This document shows, piece after piece, positions 1 to 14,900 of a DNA stretch of 64,000 bases. Every line of letters starts with the position of its first letter. Positions within the stretch are counted from its first letter, which is position 1. A program made the position numbers and the translations under genes. The notes beneath the pieces are model-generated. The model was not told the origin of the DNA, searched no databases, and worked only from the letters and a program-made list of their open reading frames with translations. The stretch comes from Costus lasius (lineage: Eukaryota; Streptophyta; Magnoliopsida; Zingiberales; Costaceae): positions 110,216,499 through 110,280,498 of the forward strand of contig CM050446.2 of assembly GCA_027563935.2 (NCBI GenBank), read 5' to 3'.

Positions 1-179
1 GTAACTTGCTATTTAACTTAAAATTTGAGCAACTATAAAGTCAATAAGAGGCATACAATCTTAATGATGACGGCAACTTATGATCAAAGGAATGTCTAAT
101 TACGGAAGGGATTCAACTTGAATCCTAAGTGCTACAAAAATAATATTTTGGGTTTGGCTCAAGTACATTGATATCTACA

Positions 180-300
180 TACGATTTTACTATAGCATAT
201 GTCGGTATATAAGGTTTTACGGTAGCACAATATCGGTTTCATATTACATACTGGTCCAACAGCTAACTAGACTGAGCTGTCGGATCGGTTTTTAAAATCA
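180..300. repeat. GGTAC-family repeat, fragment
   Basis: Contains ATATCGGTTT, ATACTGGTCC, TCGGATCGG and a TTTTTAAAATC end, the vocabulary shared with about nine other copies in this window. Borders are uncertain. Confidence 0.4.
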
Positions 301-1084
301 TGGGTGGTAGAGATGAAAAGGAGGAGAGGTAGTGCTAGAGTTGGAGCAAGGGAAGGGAAGGGGCAGAGTTGCAGCCTTGGGGCAAAACAACAAAGGGGGT
401 GAGGCATGTTAGGGTTAGGCCAAGTGGTGGTTGTAGGATTAAAACGCAGGATTAGATCATAGGATCATATTAAATCACTATATATATATATATATTTATT
501 TAAAATATATTAATCTATTAGACTTAAGAGTAAGATAAATATTCTGATAAGTAATAAAAAAATTTAATATATATCTATCTAATATCATGTATTAAGGTTA
601 AAAAACATATATATCTAGTATTTTATACTATTATTCAAATGTATTAATTTTATAGTTTAAAATTATGAAATTGAATATTTGTGAGGTGATGATGGAGGAG
701 ACTAAGCTAATAGTGGATATAACAAAGCTATACAATGAAATGAAAACAAAAAGACATGGAGTGAAATGAAAACAAGAAGACAAAAATATAGAAAATAATG
801 AAAATAAAGGTATACATAGTAATGACAATAAAAATAATAAAAATGACAATAAAAATGCAAAATAAAGATAACAAAGGTTACAAAGTTAATTATGATAAAT
901 AATCTAAGTAGACAAATGTAATCGTAGATAAAAACAAACTTAAGTTGATGAATATTTATCAAAGAAAGAGCAAATGATGATAATTAAAAATAAAAAATTA
1001 TATCATACATCAATTTACGGCTTTTGGCATAATAAATTATTGAATTTTGTTATAATAATAATCAAACATTAACTCATTCTACCT

Positions 1085-1205
1085 ATTAACTTAGGTTTGA
1101 ATAGGATCGATGGGATTGTAAGATCCTACCACATTTCAGCTCCTATAATTATTCTGGAATGGTTTGCGGTCGTAGGATCAGAAGATCCTAAGACCTAGAA
1201 CGCAT
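1085..1205. repeat. TAGGATC-family repeat copy
   Basis: Contains several GTAGGATC / AAGATCCTA words in both orientations. It resembles 5055-5145 and a shorter piece near 425-475. Probably a small inverted-repeat element of unknown class. Confidence 0.35.
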
Positions 1206-2668
1206 TTTGATAACCTTGGAGTATACCTTGATCAGCAAGTTGTAGTTCCATAATGTCTTTAAACCTTTCCCTTTTTCCTTTATTTAGCTAGGGTGCTTTT
1301 TTTTTGTATGTGTGGGTGGTGGTAGTGGAAGGAAAGCATTGGCATTAATCTTGATAAAGACCATGCATATTTAAGCCTAAACCTTTCAGTCGTCAGCTAG
1401 TTCATGGACAAGGGCTTTTGTACTACCCACACAACTAATTAGCTTGGGGCTCCACCAATTCAAAAGGAGGTCAATAATCTTTACCCAAATGAGGAGAAAG
1501 AGGTAAAGTCCATCCTTTTGAATTACTAATCCTGATGTCATGCTAGAAGGCTTCAAAATTAGCGGATGGTTGGCAATGAACCAGAGGCCTCCCTCTCATG
1601 CACAAGTTCAATGGCTCCAAAAGGCCTCCCAATAATCAGAATTATGCTCTTGATTAGCTCGAAGATGGGCGTCACTCCTATAAAGAATCCCACAAGTGAC
1701 TATGATTAAAGAAAATGGGAATCTTTCCCCTCTGTCAAAAGATCTCCACTTCTTGAAGCTCCTCAAGGGAAAGAACTAAAAAAACAAGCTTCTAATCACC
1801 TAAGTGTAGCTTTTCATGCTCTAGAGCAACATCTTTAAGACCATGTCTAGCATCGCAGTAGAAGAAGAGAGAGCTTCAAGCTCCATTAGAGGAAGTAGAT
1901 TTCCTCGCCCTTATAAAAAGACAACAGCACAAGAGCAGGGAATGCTAGAGTCTAAGGCCGATGCTATGGGAACCCATTAGCGGATGGAAGAAGTGACAAG
2001 CCTCCCACTAGAGTGGCTCCATATGGAGTCCTATTCTCAGCTTTGGACTATAACAACTCCAGCCCCTCAGAGATTATTGTTTGTTCGTTAGTACCAAGTA
2101 AAAATCATTACTATGTATAATAGGGTACACATGGTATTATTTCATTTTAACTACATAATTTTTTACAAAAAAATGATCAAATAAGTTATTCTTACACTGG
2201 TCAAGCAATTTGTGAAAATTAGTATCATAAAGTATCCGGATTTCAGGCAATATATTTGTAATCCTTAGTAAGGGTAAATAATAATGATAAATGTCCTTCC
2301 TAATGGGAAAGCCACATAACAAATTTCTAAAATTATTTATTTATTTATTTCTAGTAAGTGGTTGATTTGAGATATGCATGTGCTACATCAATTTGCACTA
2401 GAAGTAAGCTGCATGTTAAATCCTATTATAATAATGTAGAGATAAATCCCAGAGAATTGAATTTACACTCAATTAAGTATCCCAGAAGGTAATAAGATAA
2501 ATAAAAATCTCCATTGACCAGATTGAATTAATCATATACAACACTTACGTTAAAGTGAATTTGGTTCACTTCTATTATCAAAGAAGAGCAATATGCAAAA
2601 ATATCTTATTCTCGAAAAAGAACAAAACCAAAACAGTTGTTTCAGAGTATAAAAGAAAGTACACGTAC

Positions 2669-2964
2669 CTTTGAACAATAGCTGTATCACCGTGACCAGT
2701 AGAAATTATTAACAATGAATTAGTAGGCAATGCATTATATAACTTTTGGACTTTATCATTGATCCCAATTAGAATATTATTCAATTCCAAGTTTGATGCA
2801 CCATGATTAATTGTTGTCCTAGGTGGCTTTTCCTTACAAGTCAAGGATGATATAACCTCTGCAACTCGATACTTCAAACTCTCTATATCTTGAGCTTGCT
2901 TCTGAAGATAAGAAAAGAGTCCCAAAAATCGCGTCCAGATGAAGCTAACGTTTCCCTTCTTAGC
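2669..2964 (-). CDS. SDN5: SDN5-like exon 13 (last visible)
   Basis: 296 bp, phase 0 to 2, from [13 protein letters not shown] to [12 protein letters not shown], the C-terminal RNA-binding-like region. Donor GTACGT splits the final codon, so this is not the terminal exon. Confidence 0.9.
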
Positions 2965-5900
2965 CTACAATGAGAAATTCAAGTTAATTTGCAAGTAATA
3001 ATTATCTATCCACAACAATAGATCTAAGTGCTAATATTCTGAACCTCTTTCACTGCTCTGGAAAGAGCCTCAGAATCTGAAAAAACTGGAATCGTATTGC
3101 ACAGTTCATCCGAGTATCTTCTTAGGATCGAAATATCATCAATCAGAGAACATGTATTTCCACTCTGACGCAAAGAAGAAACCAGTTTGCTTCGAGTGAA
3201 TTTTGGGGGTGAGCCAAAATCGGGTCCTGTACCATTAGCGTAAGCAGATAAAGCACTCAAAATAAACATAAACATATATCTCATAAAAAAAACTAGCCCA
3301 TTTTATATTCAAATAAAAGTTCAGTCAACTGCAAGCATTATCATTCCATAAACATTAGAGCTAACATATTTCTGGGAGAAGTGGAAGTATTAATGCAACT
3401 CACTCAATCTCAACCAAACAATTATTAGCTCATCACTCATCACGTTTAAAATGAATTCACAAACCCACAGGTTGCCCTCGACTCAAACAAACCGTCTAAA
3501 GAGAGAAAACTAGGTTATGGGACCCACTATCATCTAATGTAACAGTACAATGACTACATCCATCTTAAAGCTTAACGACAAATACTCAAGCGGTATATCC
3601 GGCACAATCAATAATCTATTAAAGAACAAATCATATAGGTGCCTTAAGACAACTTCTCAAGATGAATACCACACCATCATCAAAAAAATATCTAATGCAT
3701 TGTGTCTAATGAAACACAGTAACTATGTAAACCAATGTTTTAAATCTCAGTCCATATCGGACAGTATCAGTCTAAGCAATATTCGGTCCAGTATCATACT
3801 ATATCGGTATGTCCAGCACTATGCCTTTTTGTGTCAGGGTACATACTGGTGACTGAGATTTAGAACCTTGCTATAAACTATATTCAATTTTACTTCTTAA
3901 AAAACAGCCACTTTAGAAGCAAATATAATGAACTAGTCTGTCGTGAGCTATAGAGAAGATTTTCTAATAACAACAGAGCAACAGTTCAGAGATTTTCAAA
4001 TCTTATAGCGAACAAACAATCAATTGCTTACTAAAGGCTAAAGTTGTACAAGTAACCTCCACAGTTCAGATATGAAGCCGTTAGCTATTGTTTAAAATAT
4101 CTTTAATAGCTACTGCCACACTGAAGAAGGCATCTATATTAAATAATACCATAATCCATGTTCAACGATGAAGTTTGTTATTCTTTATTTGCTAAAATTA
4201 TAAAAACTTGGCACTGGACTCAGATTAAATCCATGCCATTATACAAACATTGATCTTCACGTAACCTTTCTAGAACTTTCTCTAGAGTCAAAATCAATGA
4301 ATTAGAAATTGTTCCATTCCGGGTGGTACATACATGTCCTACCATAAAGTCAAAAACGATCCAATTAGCTTCAATTATTATTGTGAAAATCAAGGTTCGT
4401 GGACCAATACATATTGGTCGGTATACGAAATCCCTGTGGAACCGAGCGGGCAGAAGAAAAAAGAAGAGGAAGAGGAAGAAGAAAAGGAAGAAGAAGGACC
4501 GATAGAATCTTCGATCCTACTGGTAGAACGATATGTTCCATTTCTATAAATAGGTGATTAAGGGTAAAGTCCACTCACCTTTAGCTCATTACCTCTATTA
4601 ATGCTAACTCAAGCTTCTAAGTTTAAATAATTATACTAATATAATATATTTCTTTTATTCATTTGTACTATTTGTGTGGCCTCTACTAATCAATAATATT
4701 TTAACACTTTCGCTAGTTAATCTTTGAATTCACCAGTAACTCTGTTATTACTCTAGAAAGTATACTCACCACCTTACTATAAGTGTGCTCTTATACTTTA
4801 CCTCATCTCCTTACTACATGTTGTGGAGACAAAAATCAATGAGAATCTTCTTTAATGTTTTAATTATTTTGCTTATATTTGATTCTTTTTCTATAGTTAA
4901 CTTATTTTATGCTTTATAAAATGCTACACATTAAATAGTAGACACAATGGATTTGAAACAATGTACTCGGTGTTCTGTTACTATGTTAGTATGTTTACAT
5001 TCAATTTACTTATAGTATATGAAAATATATTATTAAATATATTTTTAAATATTGGTAGGATCTTTTGATCCTATGTTTCAATCCTACAATAAGATCCTAT
5101 GGAGCATTCACAAATCTAACGTAAGATCCTGAGAACCTTGGGCTCATTGAAATATAGTATCCAATCATATCAAAGTTTCCAGCACACCAGTAATGAGAAC
5201 CAATTATTCCCTCCCCAAGATATTTATAGCAATCTAGCAAAATGCAAATGTCACTCAAAGTTCACATATACAAGGATGAAGACTTAGATAATAATGCAAA
5301 GGAAATGCATAATCCTTTATAAGTGTTGTTGGAAAAGAAATGAAAAACAAGTTTTACACACGCTTATGGAACAGAACCTTGAGCATTTATGACTCTTATA
5401 AAACACTCTTACTAAGAAATTACTCCTACAGAACTTAAGATGCTGGCAACAATCATCCTAGGTTAAGTTGTCAACTGAGAATAATAATTGTTTTACAATT
5501 AGAAAAGGAAGTTTTAATAAATAATGATAATAATAATAGCCATACATTAAAGTTTTAATAAATAATAATAATACTAATCATACATTAATACAAAAAATGC
5601 AGCTAGCTATTGATCAGTGGACCACATCACAAAATTAATGCAACTGTATTGATCTCACCCACTACTTTTTTTATTTTCTCAAGGTTCATCCCTTCTCAAA
5701 TAAGAAGTTGAAGGAGAATTTATCTTAGTTGCTCCTGTTTTTATCAGCAAGAAATGCTAACATAGTTTAAACTAAAGAAATATATTTCATGATCTTATCT
5801 TTAGGAATTAAATATAATGGTGAATATCATAAGTTAAACTGTTTATGGGCAGTTGGGCTCTGATTTTTCAATTAAATACTTTAAATCCCTTCAAGTAGAT

Positions 5901-8900
5901 TAGTCATTTGAAGATGAGAGTTTCAATAGTTAAGGCATGCGCCTGAGCTGTGTTGACTACATATCCTTAATCCAAAATAGAAAAAGGATAAGTAATTGAC
6001 AATAAAATGATCTAATATGGTATAATATCCATAGAATTATGAGAAAATATTATATATATATATGATAAAAGTTCAAAATACCGATGCAGGATAATGTACC
6101 GATCTTGGCTTAGACTAGTGCAGATACTGTGTTAGGGCAGTACCTAGACTAATAGTACTAAGATACAAACTAAATAGTATTACGCAAAGCCTCATGTTTT
6201 ATATGTCATTCCAGTATTATGTGTCAGTTTAGGAGCAGAATAGTACATATCAATTTACAAGCCGAGTACATAGTGGCGTCTTAAACCTTGTTATGAACTT
6301 CCAAGTGGAATTTACTAGATGTAAAGGCTTAAGATTGAAAACATATGCCACCCAAACCATTTAATATTATAATAAAATGCCAATGTCATTCAAAGATGAC
6401 CAAGAATGAGATTGACACTGACTACAGATGAAAATAGTTGACTAATGTAAGCATTTGGAAATTTACAAATAGCATTACTACCAAAAGCATAACTAGTAAC
6501 AGAGATTTGATTATTATATGGTATAGAATGACTAGAAATACTAACCATGATTAAACTTCAAAAGTGTTAAATCCATAGCAGCTCTAGCATCTTCAATACT
6601 GTCGTGTCCATTTCCTGATGTCTGAATTTCTCGTGAAAGAAATCTCCTAGACAGAACTCGCAGAGCTGTCTTATAGCCTGCACCACGAGGATGCTTGTAC
6701 AAAACAGCAGTATCAATTATCAAATCATGAGTTATCTTCAACGCTGAAAGGTCATTCTCAAGAGAATGGCCAACAAGAATTGTTTCTTTGTGAACAAGCT
6801 TGACAAACTCTTCCTGAAGTTACAAAACAGAACTATCATCAGCTAATTGATTTTGAATACTTCCTGTAAAAAAAATATACGCATTTACATTGAAAGAATC
6901 ACCAACAAAGTGAAAATAGAAACAGAAAGAAGCCACATTTAAAAAATTTTAATTAATTTTTTTCAAGAAGAAAAAACTAAACATTAGAACTAGACCTGAA
7001 TATCCCTGAGAGTTGTTGTGACATCACGTAGCATCTCAGGAGTAATTCCACTGAATCTGTATCAGCTATGAAAGTTACTGTCGGAAAGATTGTAATTGTC
7101 CAAATAGGAAATGAATAACATACACAAAATAGCAGTATAAACTATAAATTGAAAGCACTTGATTGTTTTTTAGTTATTCCCATCTCAAAGAAAAAGCTGT
7201 TATATAATTAGCAGAATAAAAATTTGGTTCTAGTGCTAGCCTGGTAATTCACGAGGCTCCAAAATATCTGCTGCTGACCCTAGTATCTGAGTTACTAACC
7301 TATATCTCTCTTATGACCATTATGGATCCAGTAATAACCGGACTTGATCCTAATGTAAACATGACTAGTTGCAAATGCATCTATGCTGCATTATAACTTG
7401 CATCAAACTATAATGCCAATGATCAATTATTAAATAATAAGCTCCATGAACAATCATAATTGAAAATAAGATACCTGAGAAAAAAAAGTATCATAAAAAC
7501 ATATTTACTTGTTGTTGCGCACAATATTCATATATGTTAAATAGTCACAATAGCAGCGCTATAGCGTTTTGGGCAATCCACTATGAAACGCTATAGTAGA
7601 TAGGATCACATTATTATATTTTTAAGTTTAAAAAATTAAAATTATGACTTAAATTGAGTTAGTAATATGTTATCTTATTTTATATAATTTTTTTATTTTT
7701 ATGCAGCTTAATTTATTATGTATATAATATATATTTCAAACGTTATACTTAAATGTTTATGTATATGATACATATTTCAAATACTATGAGACTTCTGCTA
7801 TTTGCCCGCAACGCAATCCGCTATTTCATATTGCAGATTTTTAACTTTTTGCTATTGATAACATTGGGCCTAAGCATACAATAAAAGATCAAATAATCAA
7901 CATTCTAAAAGAATAATTGTTTCCTCCAAGAAAACCGAAATATACTACATGAATTCATGACACGAATAAAAGAATAGTCTTTCCTAAGGAATAGTCTTTC
8001 CTTCCACAACCTACGTGAAATATTTTCCAGGTTGCATACGTTCATGAATATACTGATTGAACAGATAAATGAGTACTTGAAGTTATAAAGTATTAATTTT
8101 AAATAAAAATGATATAATCAATTTTCCTGATTGGAAATACTATGTCAGAAGAAACACTACAAGATCAAACAACTTTGCAAGATGCATAGAATACCTAGTA
8201 TTATAGTCGAGTATACTGTTGGAAGGTTTAACTAATTTATCGAGCACCACCTGCAAACAAAAAAATGAATCAATTGACATAGTTTTTTTAAAACCTATCA
8301 TAGAAAATTGCAGCATCAAAGATCAAGGATTGATGTGTCAATTCAACACTGAGCCGTAGTGCTTGGTGTTCATTTAAATACCAGCATTCCCAAACTAAAT
8401 TAAACAAGTAAATACAATATTGCAAGAATAATCATACAACTATATTAAGTGTCTGGTTAGTATCTAACTATTGAGCTATGTTTAGGGCAAACAACTGATC
8501 AAAAAAGTTAAGAGTTCATTGTATTAATCTCCTTGTTCAATTTCAAAATAAATAAATGCAACCTCTATATACCTCGAGTAGATAAAATAATAATATTTTA
8601 ATTATTACTTATTACATATATAAAATACTTTTTCTAATATTACTAATTCTAACCATTACTAATTCTAACCCTAACCATTATCAATTCTAACACAAAACAT
8701 GATAAATAACTATCTGAAATATAGTTCAAGGAAATAAAATAAACCAAGTTTCAAAAAATCAATCCAAACTAGTGTACCAATCCATTGTCAAACTAGTACA
8801 TACTACACACTACACTGAAAGGTACTAGTTGGCTTTTTTTTACATATTATATAGATATACCTATATAACTGACATTGACCATACCAGTACTAATCTATGA

Positions 8901-11900
8901 TCAGAACAGTACAAATGATGTAATGCCCCTTAGAGTTGTACAATTCTGGACATACCACCCAATACAAACCAAGCATACTACCCTACATACCATATAAACC
9001 GAACATACCACAAAGTTAAAACCAGTTTGTAAACCTTGAAATAAATTAAGACTTAGTCAATGAGCATTAAAGCCATGGTGTACAAAAATTATATTGCATT
9101 ATCAATTGTCACTTTTGATATGGCATAAATTGTAGTTGTTATATTAGTGGTGTAAGTGATAGTAGTTTTGGCATGTTCATGTGTAAGTGGCGTAGTTATA
9201 ACTATGTGAGGGTCAAAGCCTATATGAAGACTTAATGGTAAAATAAATGGAGTTTTGATTGATGAATTAAACTATCCTCTTCAATATCTCTAAGCTATCA
9301 TATCACTTCACCAGGGCCCTTTCCTTTCTAGCTCCAAGTACCCTTTCCTTCTCTATCGCCTCCTAAGCAAATTGAGAGATGAATCCATCAATCATCATCA
9401 CAAGGAATTGGAGAGAGAAAGACTAGAGTGATCAAGTTAAAGCAATCTCCTATTGCAAGTTTGCCACTACAAAAATCCTCCATATATAGTTGCATAGCCA
9501 CTATCTAGTAAGCAGCACTTCATATCGATCTATACCAGCACATTACCCTCATGATCATGTGCAGGAAGTGAAGCAATTATGTTCCTGTGTGAGTTGAACC
9601 CTATATAAAGGTTAATTAATGAATTAAAATATTCTCCTTTATATCCCCCATCCCGTGACCTCCTTCCAATCTCCCATAGTTTGGGAGGTTATATTAGTTG
9701 TTGGTCGTTCTTTTGGACATGTTAAACAATCAACCCTATGTACAAATTCAATTGTAAATTACAAGGATTTAAGTTTCAATCTATGTCAATTAAGTAGAGT
9801 GACACCTACTAGTGGATCACACGAAGTAAAGGTGTAGTGATGCAACTAAAGAGGCAAAAGTCTTTAGCATTGATTTGTTGGTCATTTTAGCCACCACACA
9901 CTAACAAGGAACATTTGAAAGAGAGATGAGGTTCAGCAATGGTTGTGGCTCGTTAATCGGCATATTTAATGCTTAGATAAGCTCTCCATTTACTTCAAAT
10001 TGATGTCAAGATCAATAGAAACATCAAATTAATGAGCAATATATGGTTTTCCATCCATCACTCAATAGCAACATCAAATCAATGAGAAATATATAGTTTT
10101 TCATCCAATACAACTTGGAAGTTGGAAGTGGATGAGAATATTGTTCCAACACCACAAGTAGGGGTATAGTATCTCCTAGACTCCTATCCATTCCCTTTCA
10201 AACTCACTAGGGAGCTTGACCCCACTGTATGAGACCCATTAATCTTCAGTTCAATATAATAAATAAGTTACTGCATTTGAATATTGTGTTATAAAATATT
10301 CTTATATCCAATGATCTATTAAACAAAAGATATTATAATCATGGTTTTAAATATCAGTTTGTATTAAGCTACTGGTGTATATGTCCACTATCGAAGTGGT
10401 AAAAATCGGAATTTACCAACATATACCAACATAAGATATTGATAATACTAGTATAAGGTCAAACTAGCACACGGTACTAGTATTGTCAAAACCTTATGTG
10501 GGTACAACTACATTCAGGTCCAACAGTAGACTAGTACATTAGTACAAACCTGTATTTAAAATCTTGTTTATAATTATTTATGTTTTAGCATGAGCAACAC
10601 AAACCACATGAGACAAGGTGGTGCTAACCCTATGAATCATCGATTAATCCTCAGAGAATTTCCATAAATATTATGAACATCAATAAACAAAGTGACCTAA
10701 TGTAATCAATTATGATAGTATTTTCAGTAAAGAGGAAAACTTAAGCTTAACCCACAAGTGTTAATCTTCTTGTCAAAAGTAAATAAAAATATGTAGGAAT
10801 AAAAATCTATAGCAAATTCAATGACCTATTGATTTGTTAAAACAAAAGTTGTGCACTAAGACAAAACAATTGTAATTTAGCATATAAAGCCTAAATTTGA
10901 TAATGGAAATAAGAAATTGTTTCAAAATAAAATTAACAATTGAAATTAGGACAAGATTTGTATTATGGACCATTAAGAGAATTTAGGTTTCAATGACATA
11001 AGAGCAAAAACTAATGAGCTATAAGGAACCCACAAAAGCTATCTTCTAAAAATTTTGCTTTTATAATCAAAATGCGGACTAAATGCCTAACAATTGAATA
11101 CATAGCAACATGATTTGAAGAGAAAGGATACATAGAATATCAAACATGTGAATTGGTGTCGCTTTCATAAGAGAAATGCAAGATTATACTAACATCTATG
11201 ACGATGACAGATATTACAAAGGAACATTTCACTATATAACACACAATAGAGAGGATAAGGTCATAGCAAAAAAGTGCCAAGATTCCAATTAAAATTCATG
11301 AAGTAAGGCAAACCTTTGTCTCCATGTAATATATGGTCTAAATATCTCAATTATTCTTAAAGAATAACTATACAACTTTTTATGTAGTTACAAATAATTG
11401 GTAACCAAAGCATGCAAGGGGATGTAACATAAGGAAAAAGGTATATTTGTCAAATCTTAGATGGAGAGAGAAACAAAAAAGAAACAATGTGCCTACCTCT
11501 CCTCCAACATCTACCAATGTAATTCTTGTTAGTTCAAACCCTTCCTTTGTCACACACTGACAACAAGAAAAATACGTAATCACTTCTGAAATATGAAACT
11601 AGTAGATCAGTACAATTTAAGTTTTAAATCAATGCACCCCTCTCATATTAGGGGGTAGGGATGTTGTAATTTAAAGGAGATACAAATAAAAGAAAACTAT
11701 GTTGAGAGCATAAATTCAAACATTCTTGCAAAAAATAAAAAACCCGTCCATATCGCTTGGTATGGGCAGTAGTCTAAGACGGTCCTCATATTACTGTAGC
11801 ACAATGTTAGAATATCCGGTACCACTATAATAACCTTGGTATGTTTGGTATCAGTCTAAAACAGGACCAATACACAGATAGGGACTTTAAACCTTGCAAT

Positions 11901-14900
11901 CTTATAAAAAGAATTTGTTTAAAATAGTATGAGACAAATAAAGGACTGAAGCAGGACTAATACACAGATAGGGACTCTAAACCTTGCAGTCTTATAAAAA
12001 GAATTCGTTTAAAATAGTATTAGACTAATAGAGGACAAATTCAGAAACATCTATTCAAAGATGGGATTTTAGGGAACATACCATATTGAATTCATGGTAG
12101 TATTTGTGATCATTTTTATACTTGAGTTTGTATATATTGAAATGGTGTTGCATTTTGATGTTTAAAGAAGATTTTTGGAGGGTTGATTTGGTCTTGTTTT
12201 AGTTGCCCCTTTTCTGAAATTTCCTAAATTGTGTTCTAATGCAAAATGGTATTTTCCATGTGATGTCATACCTATATAAGTTGGTAAATGTTTACATAAG
12301 AATATGCTGGATACAGTGGCTTACAAGTATTATTCTATATCATATTTCTGAGAAAAAAAACTCTGCTGTCCACGCTGGGACAGAAAGTGTGATGCAATAG
12401 TCAGTTTTGGGCAGCAAAGAGATGTGAAATTGATAAGTAATTTAACCAACAAGGAGGCTAGTAATGCTGCCCCGTTTAAAACACCAAAAGGAGTCGATTA
12501 ATTGCTACCCAATATTGGACAGCAAGAGGGTTGGATTACGGTTCAAAAATTGGATAAAATTATATGAGTACTCAGCCCAAACTAACACAACAAAAGGACA
12601 GTAAGTGGACTGCACCTACTGTCTAGAAATGGATGGCAGCCACGTGGTGTTATGATTGTAATTAGACAACACAAGGGGTTGAAAAAAATTTCGCTCTACC
12701 AAAATGGGCAACACTAGATATGGAATGCTGTCCAGAAAAAGGACAGCAGTAAACTGAAAGTAATTGTTCAGTTCTAATTAACAATTAAAATGAGGATGAA
12801 AATGTTGTCTTGTTATAGATAGCTTGTGGCCAAGTTGACATGATAAACATTAATAGATCCTAAATGAATGTTTCATAATCAACACTATCATTATTCTCAT
12901 GCTAATATTATCATATTGCATACTATGTTCAAACATATAGCAAAATTTTATATTGATAACCTATATATGTGATAATATTGTTTAAATGTATATGATATTA
13001 GAAATAAAAGATGTGTAGAGGAGGGTGGTCCCTTTAAACATCAAGAGGGTGTTTAGTCTGCCACTCTGCCCTTGAGGAACCAAGCCCAAATGCACCAATT
13101 GTCCAGCTAGTGGACATCTGTCCATGAGCACAGTATCGGTTATACTTGAGGTGAAAAAAATAAGTATGAAGCACCGCTCTAGAGGAAGCTAAAAGCAAAC
13201 GTTCAAAAATTAAATTGATATATTGTTGTCTGATAGATTTAGTAGCATAGAGTAGTTCTCATCAAATTCATAAATGGTAATATGATAAATTTAGGAGTAT
13301 AAATTATAGAGTTGAGTTAAGCAAAAAAAAAGTAATACAAACACAAAAATGATTATTTAAAATGTCACCATCTCACAGTCGAGTGCAAGAATTTCATGCA
13401 ATGGGGAACCCCAAGGAGAAGGGCGAGTGGTGATAACACCTGTAATATAGGTTTAGCATCAAATACAGACAGAATAACTAATAAAACATACATAGCAGAC
13501 AGCTACCTGGTTTATTCAAGAAATATCCATTGTCCTCAAGTTCCTTTCTGGAAAGAGTATAATAGTGGATAGGAAATGGAAGTTCCTTCTGGTTGGCCAG
13601 AGTAAATGATTTTCCTAAGAACACAATTATAATTCATTTTAGAATTTCACTAATTTATTGAACACCATAAATTGCTGAAAATATGTCACCACTGTGTAAT
13701 TGAACAGAACCCCAGATAATATTTTGGAAAAAAGATTGCAAGAGTCTTGCGTGCATATATGAAGGCGCCTTTCTCATTCCAAAGCAAGTTGGAATATTTC
13801 TTAGCTTCAATGAAGTTAAACTACTTATGTAGTGGTAGATCCATCCAAATTTTTGTGGTAACTATCTAAAGCACTACCACATCAACCACAATGAACTCAA
13901 ACAAAGCATTCAGATTCATTCACTACCATTACCCAAGGAGAACTAAGATGAGAAAATTTTCATTATGTACCCTGGAGGGTAAAGAAAAGTCGAAGGGATT
14001 TTTGGGGAAAAAATGAAGATATGAAAAAAAAATATTCATGTGATTTGTGCATGAGCCCTTGTTCACATCCCTGCTTTTGTCCTTCCCCAGCTAGAGATCT
14101 GGATATCAAGTGATTGGAAAGGAGAACTCACAGAGCAAGATGAGGGGTCAGTGCATTGTGTTGCTACTCAACAAGGAACAAGTGTGTTGTGTTATTGCTC
14201 AAGAGGCAATAAGTGCATTGCGTTGCACTTGGTTCACGTGTACTGCAGGAGCTAGAGGTGGATTATGGAACGAAGTGTGGTAAAGGTAGCCACTGTTTAG
14301 TGAAGCAACGAGTTCAGAGAACTAGGACTGACCAGACAGAAGTGGATGCCTTAGAGCTCCACTGTGCTGAAGAAGGATGGAGGCAATATGGAGGTGACTA
14401 GAGGTAGGATAAAACTTTGTCGAAGCCAAAGCTCTATTGTCTCTAGAGCCTAGAGCACTGTTGCCTCCAAAAGGAAACACACTAGAGATTCATCATTCAC
14501 ATTATCAATCACGGAGAAGCTACAAGCAATGTCCTACCACAACTCAGCATCAAACAATTCCAGGATCTAGAGCAGGAACACCACCAAATCTAGGAAAATG
14601 AGGTGATGGCATCATAGAAATCCATGACTCTCGAAAGGCATCAAAGAAAAAAGCTACACAAGAAAGATGTCATGCGTAAAAAATAGGTAAAGTTACATTT
14701 CTTCCCATGGGCTATACAAGAAAGTTCGCATGCTTGTTTCAATTCAAATCAGGAAAAAAAAAAGGCAAAAATAATAACTTTTTTTCCACGCAATTATCTT
14801 CTCTATCCATTCTTCTGTTAAAGGATTAACAAAAAAAAAAATCAATTTTCCTTCCATTCTTCGAGATTATCCCTCCTACGATACACAAGCAAAGTAAAAG

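Larger units (their letters stand above)
1..2668. other. Sequence beyond the last visible SDN5 exon, probably intron
   Basis: No convincing coding exon was found here on either strand. On the minus strand this lies directly after exon 13 of the SDN5-like gene, whose last codon is split, so at least one more exon must follow. I searched for a short terminal exon and did not find one. The stretch is AT-rich, with a TA microsatellite at about 479-495, an A-rich low-complexity run at about 730-860, and fragments of two dispersed repeat families (GGTAC type at about 180-300, TAGGATC type at about 1085-1205). The segment at about 1300-2060 is less AT-rich but shows no recognisable protein. Confidence 0.5.

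Noticed and set aside
631..962. Hydrophobic Phe/Tyr/Leu-rich minus-strand frames
   Set aside because: Read from an A-rich low-complexity run; they only look membrane-like.
9655..14401. Frames of about 60 codons in SDN5 introns
   Set aside because: Length expected by chance and no family resemblance, except where they overlap true SDN5 exons.
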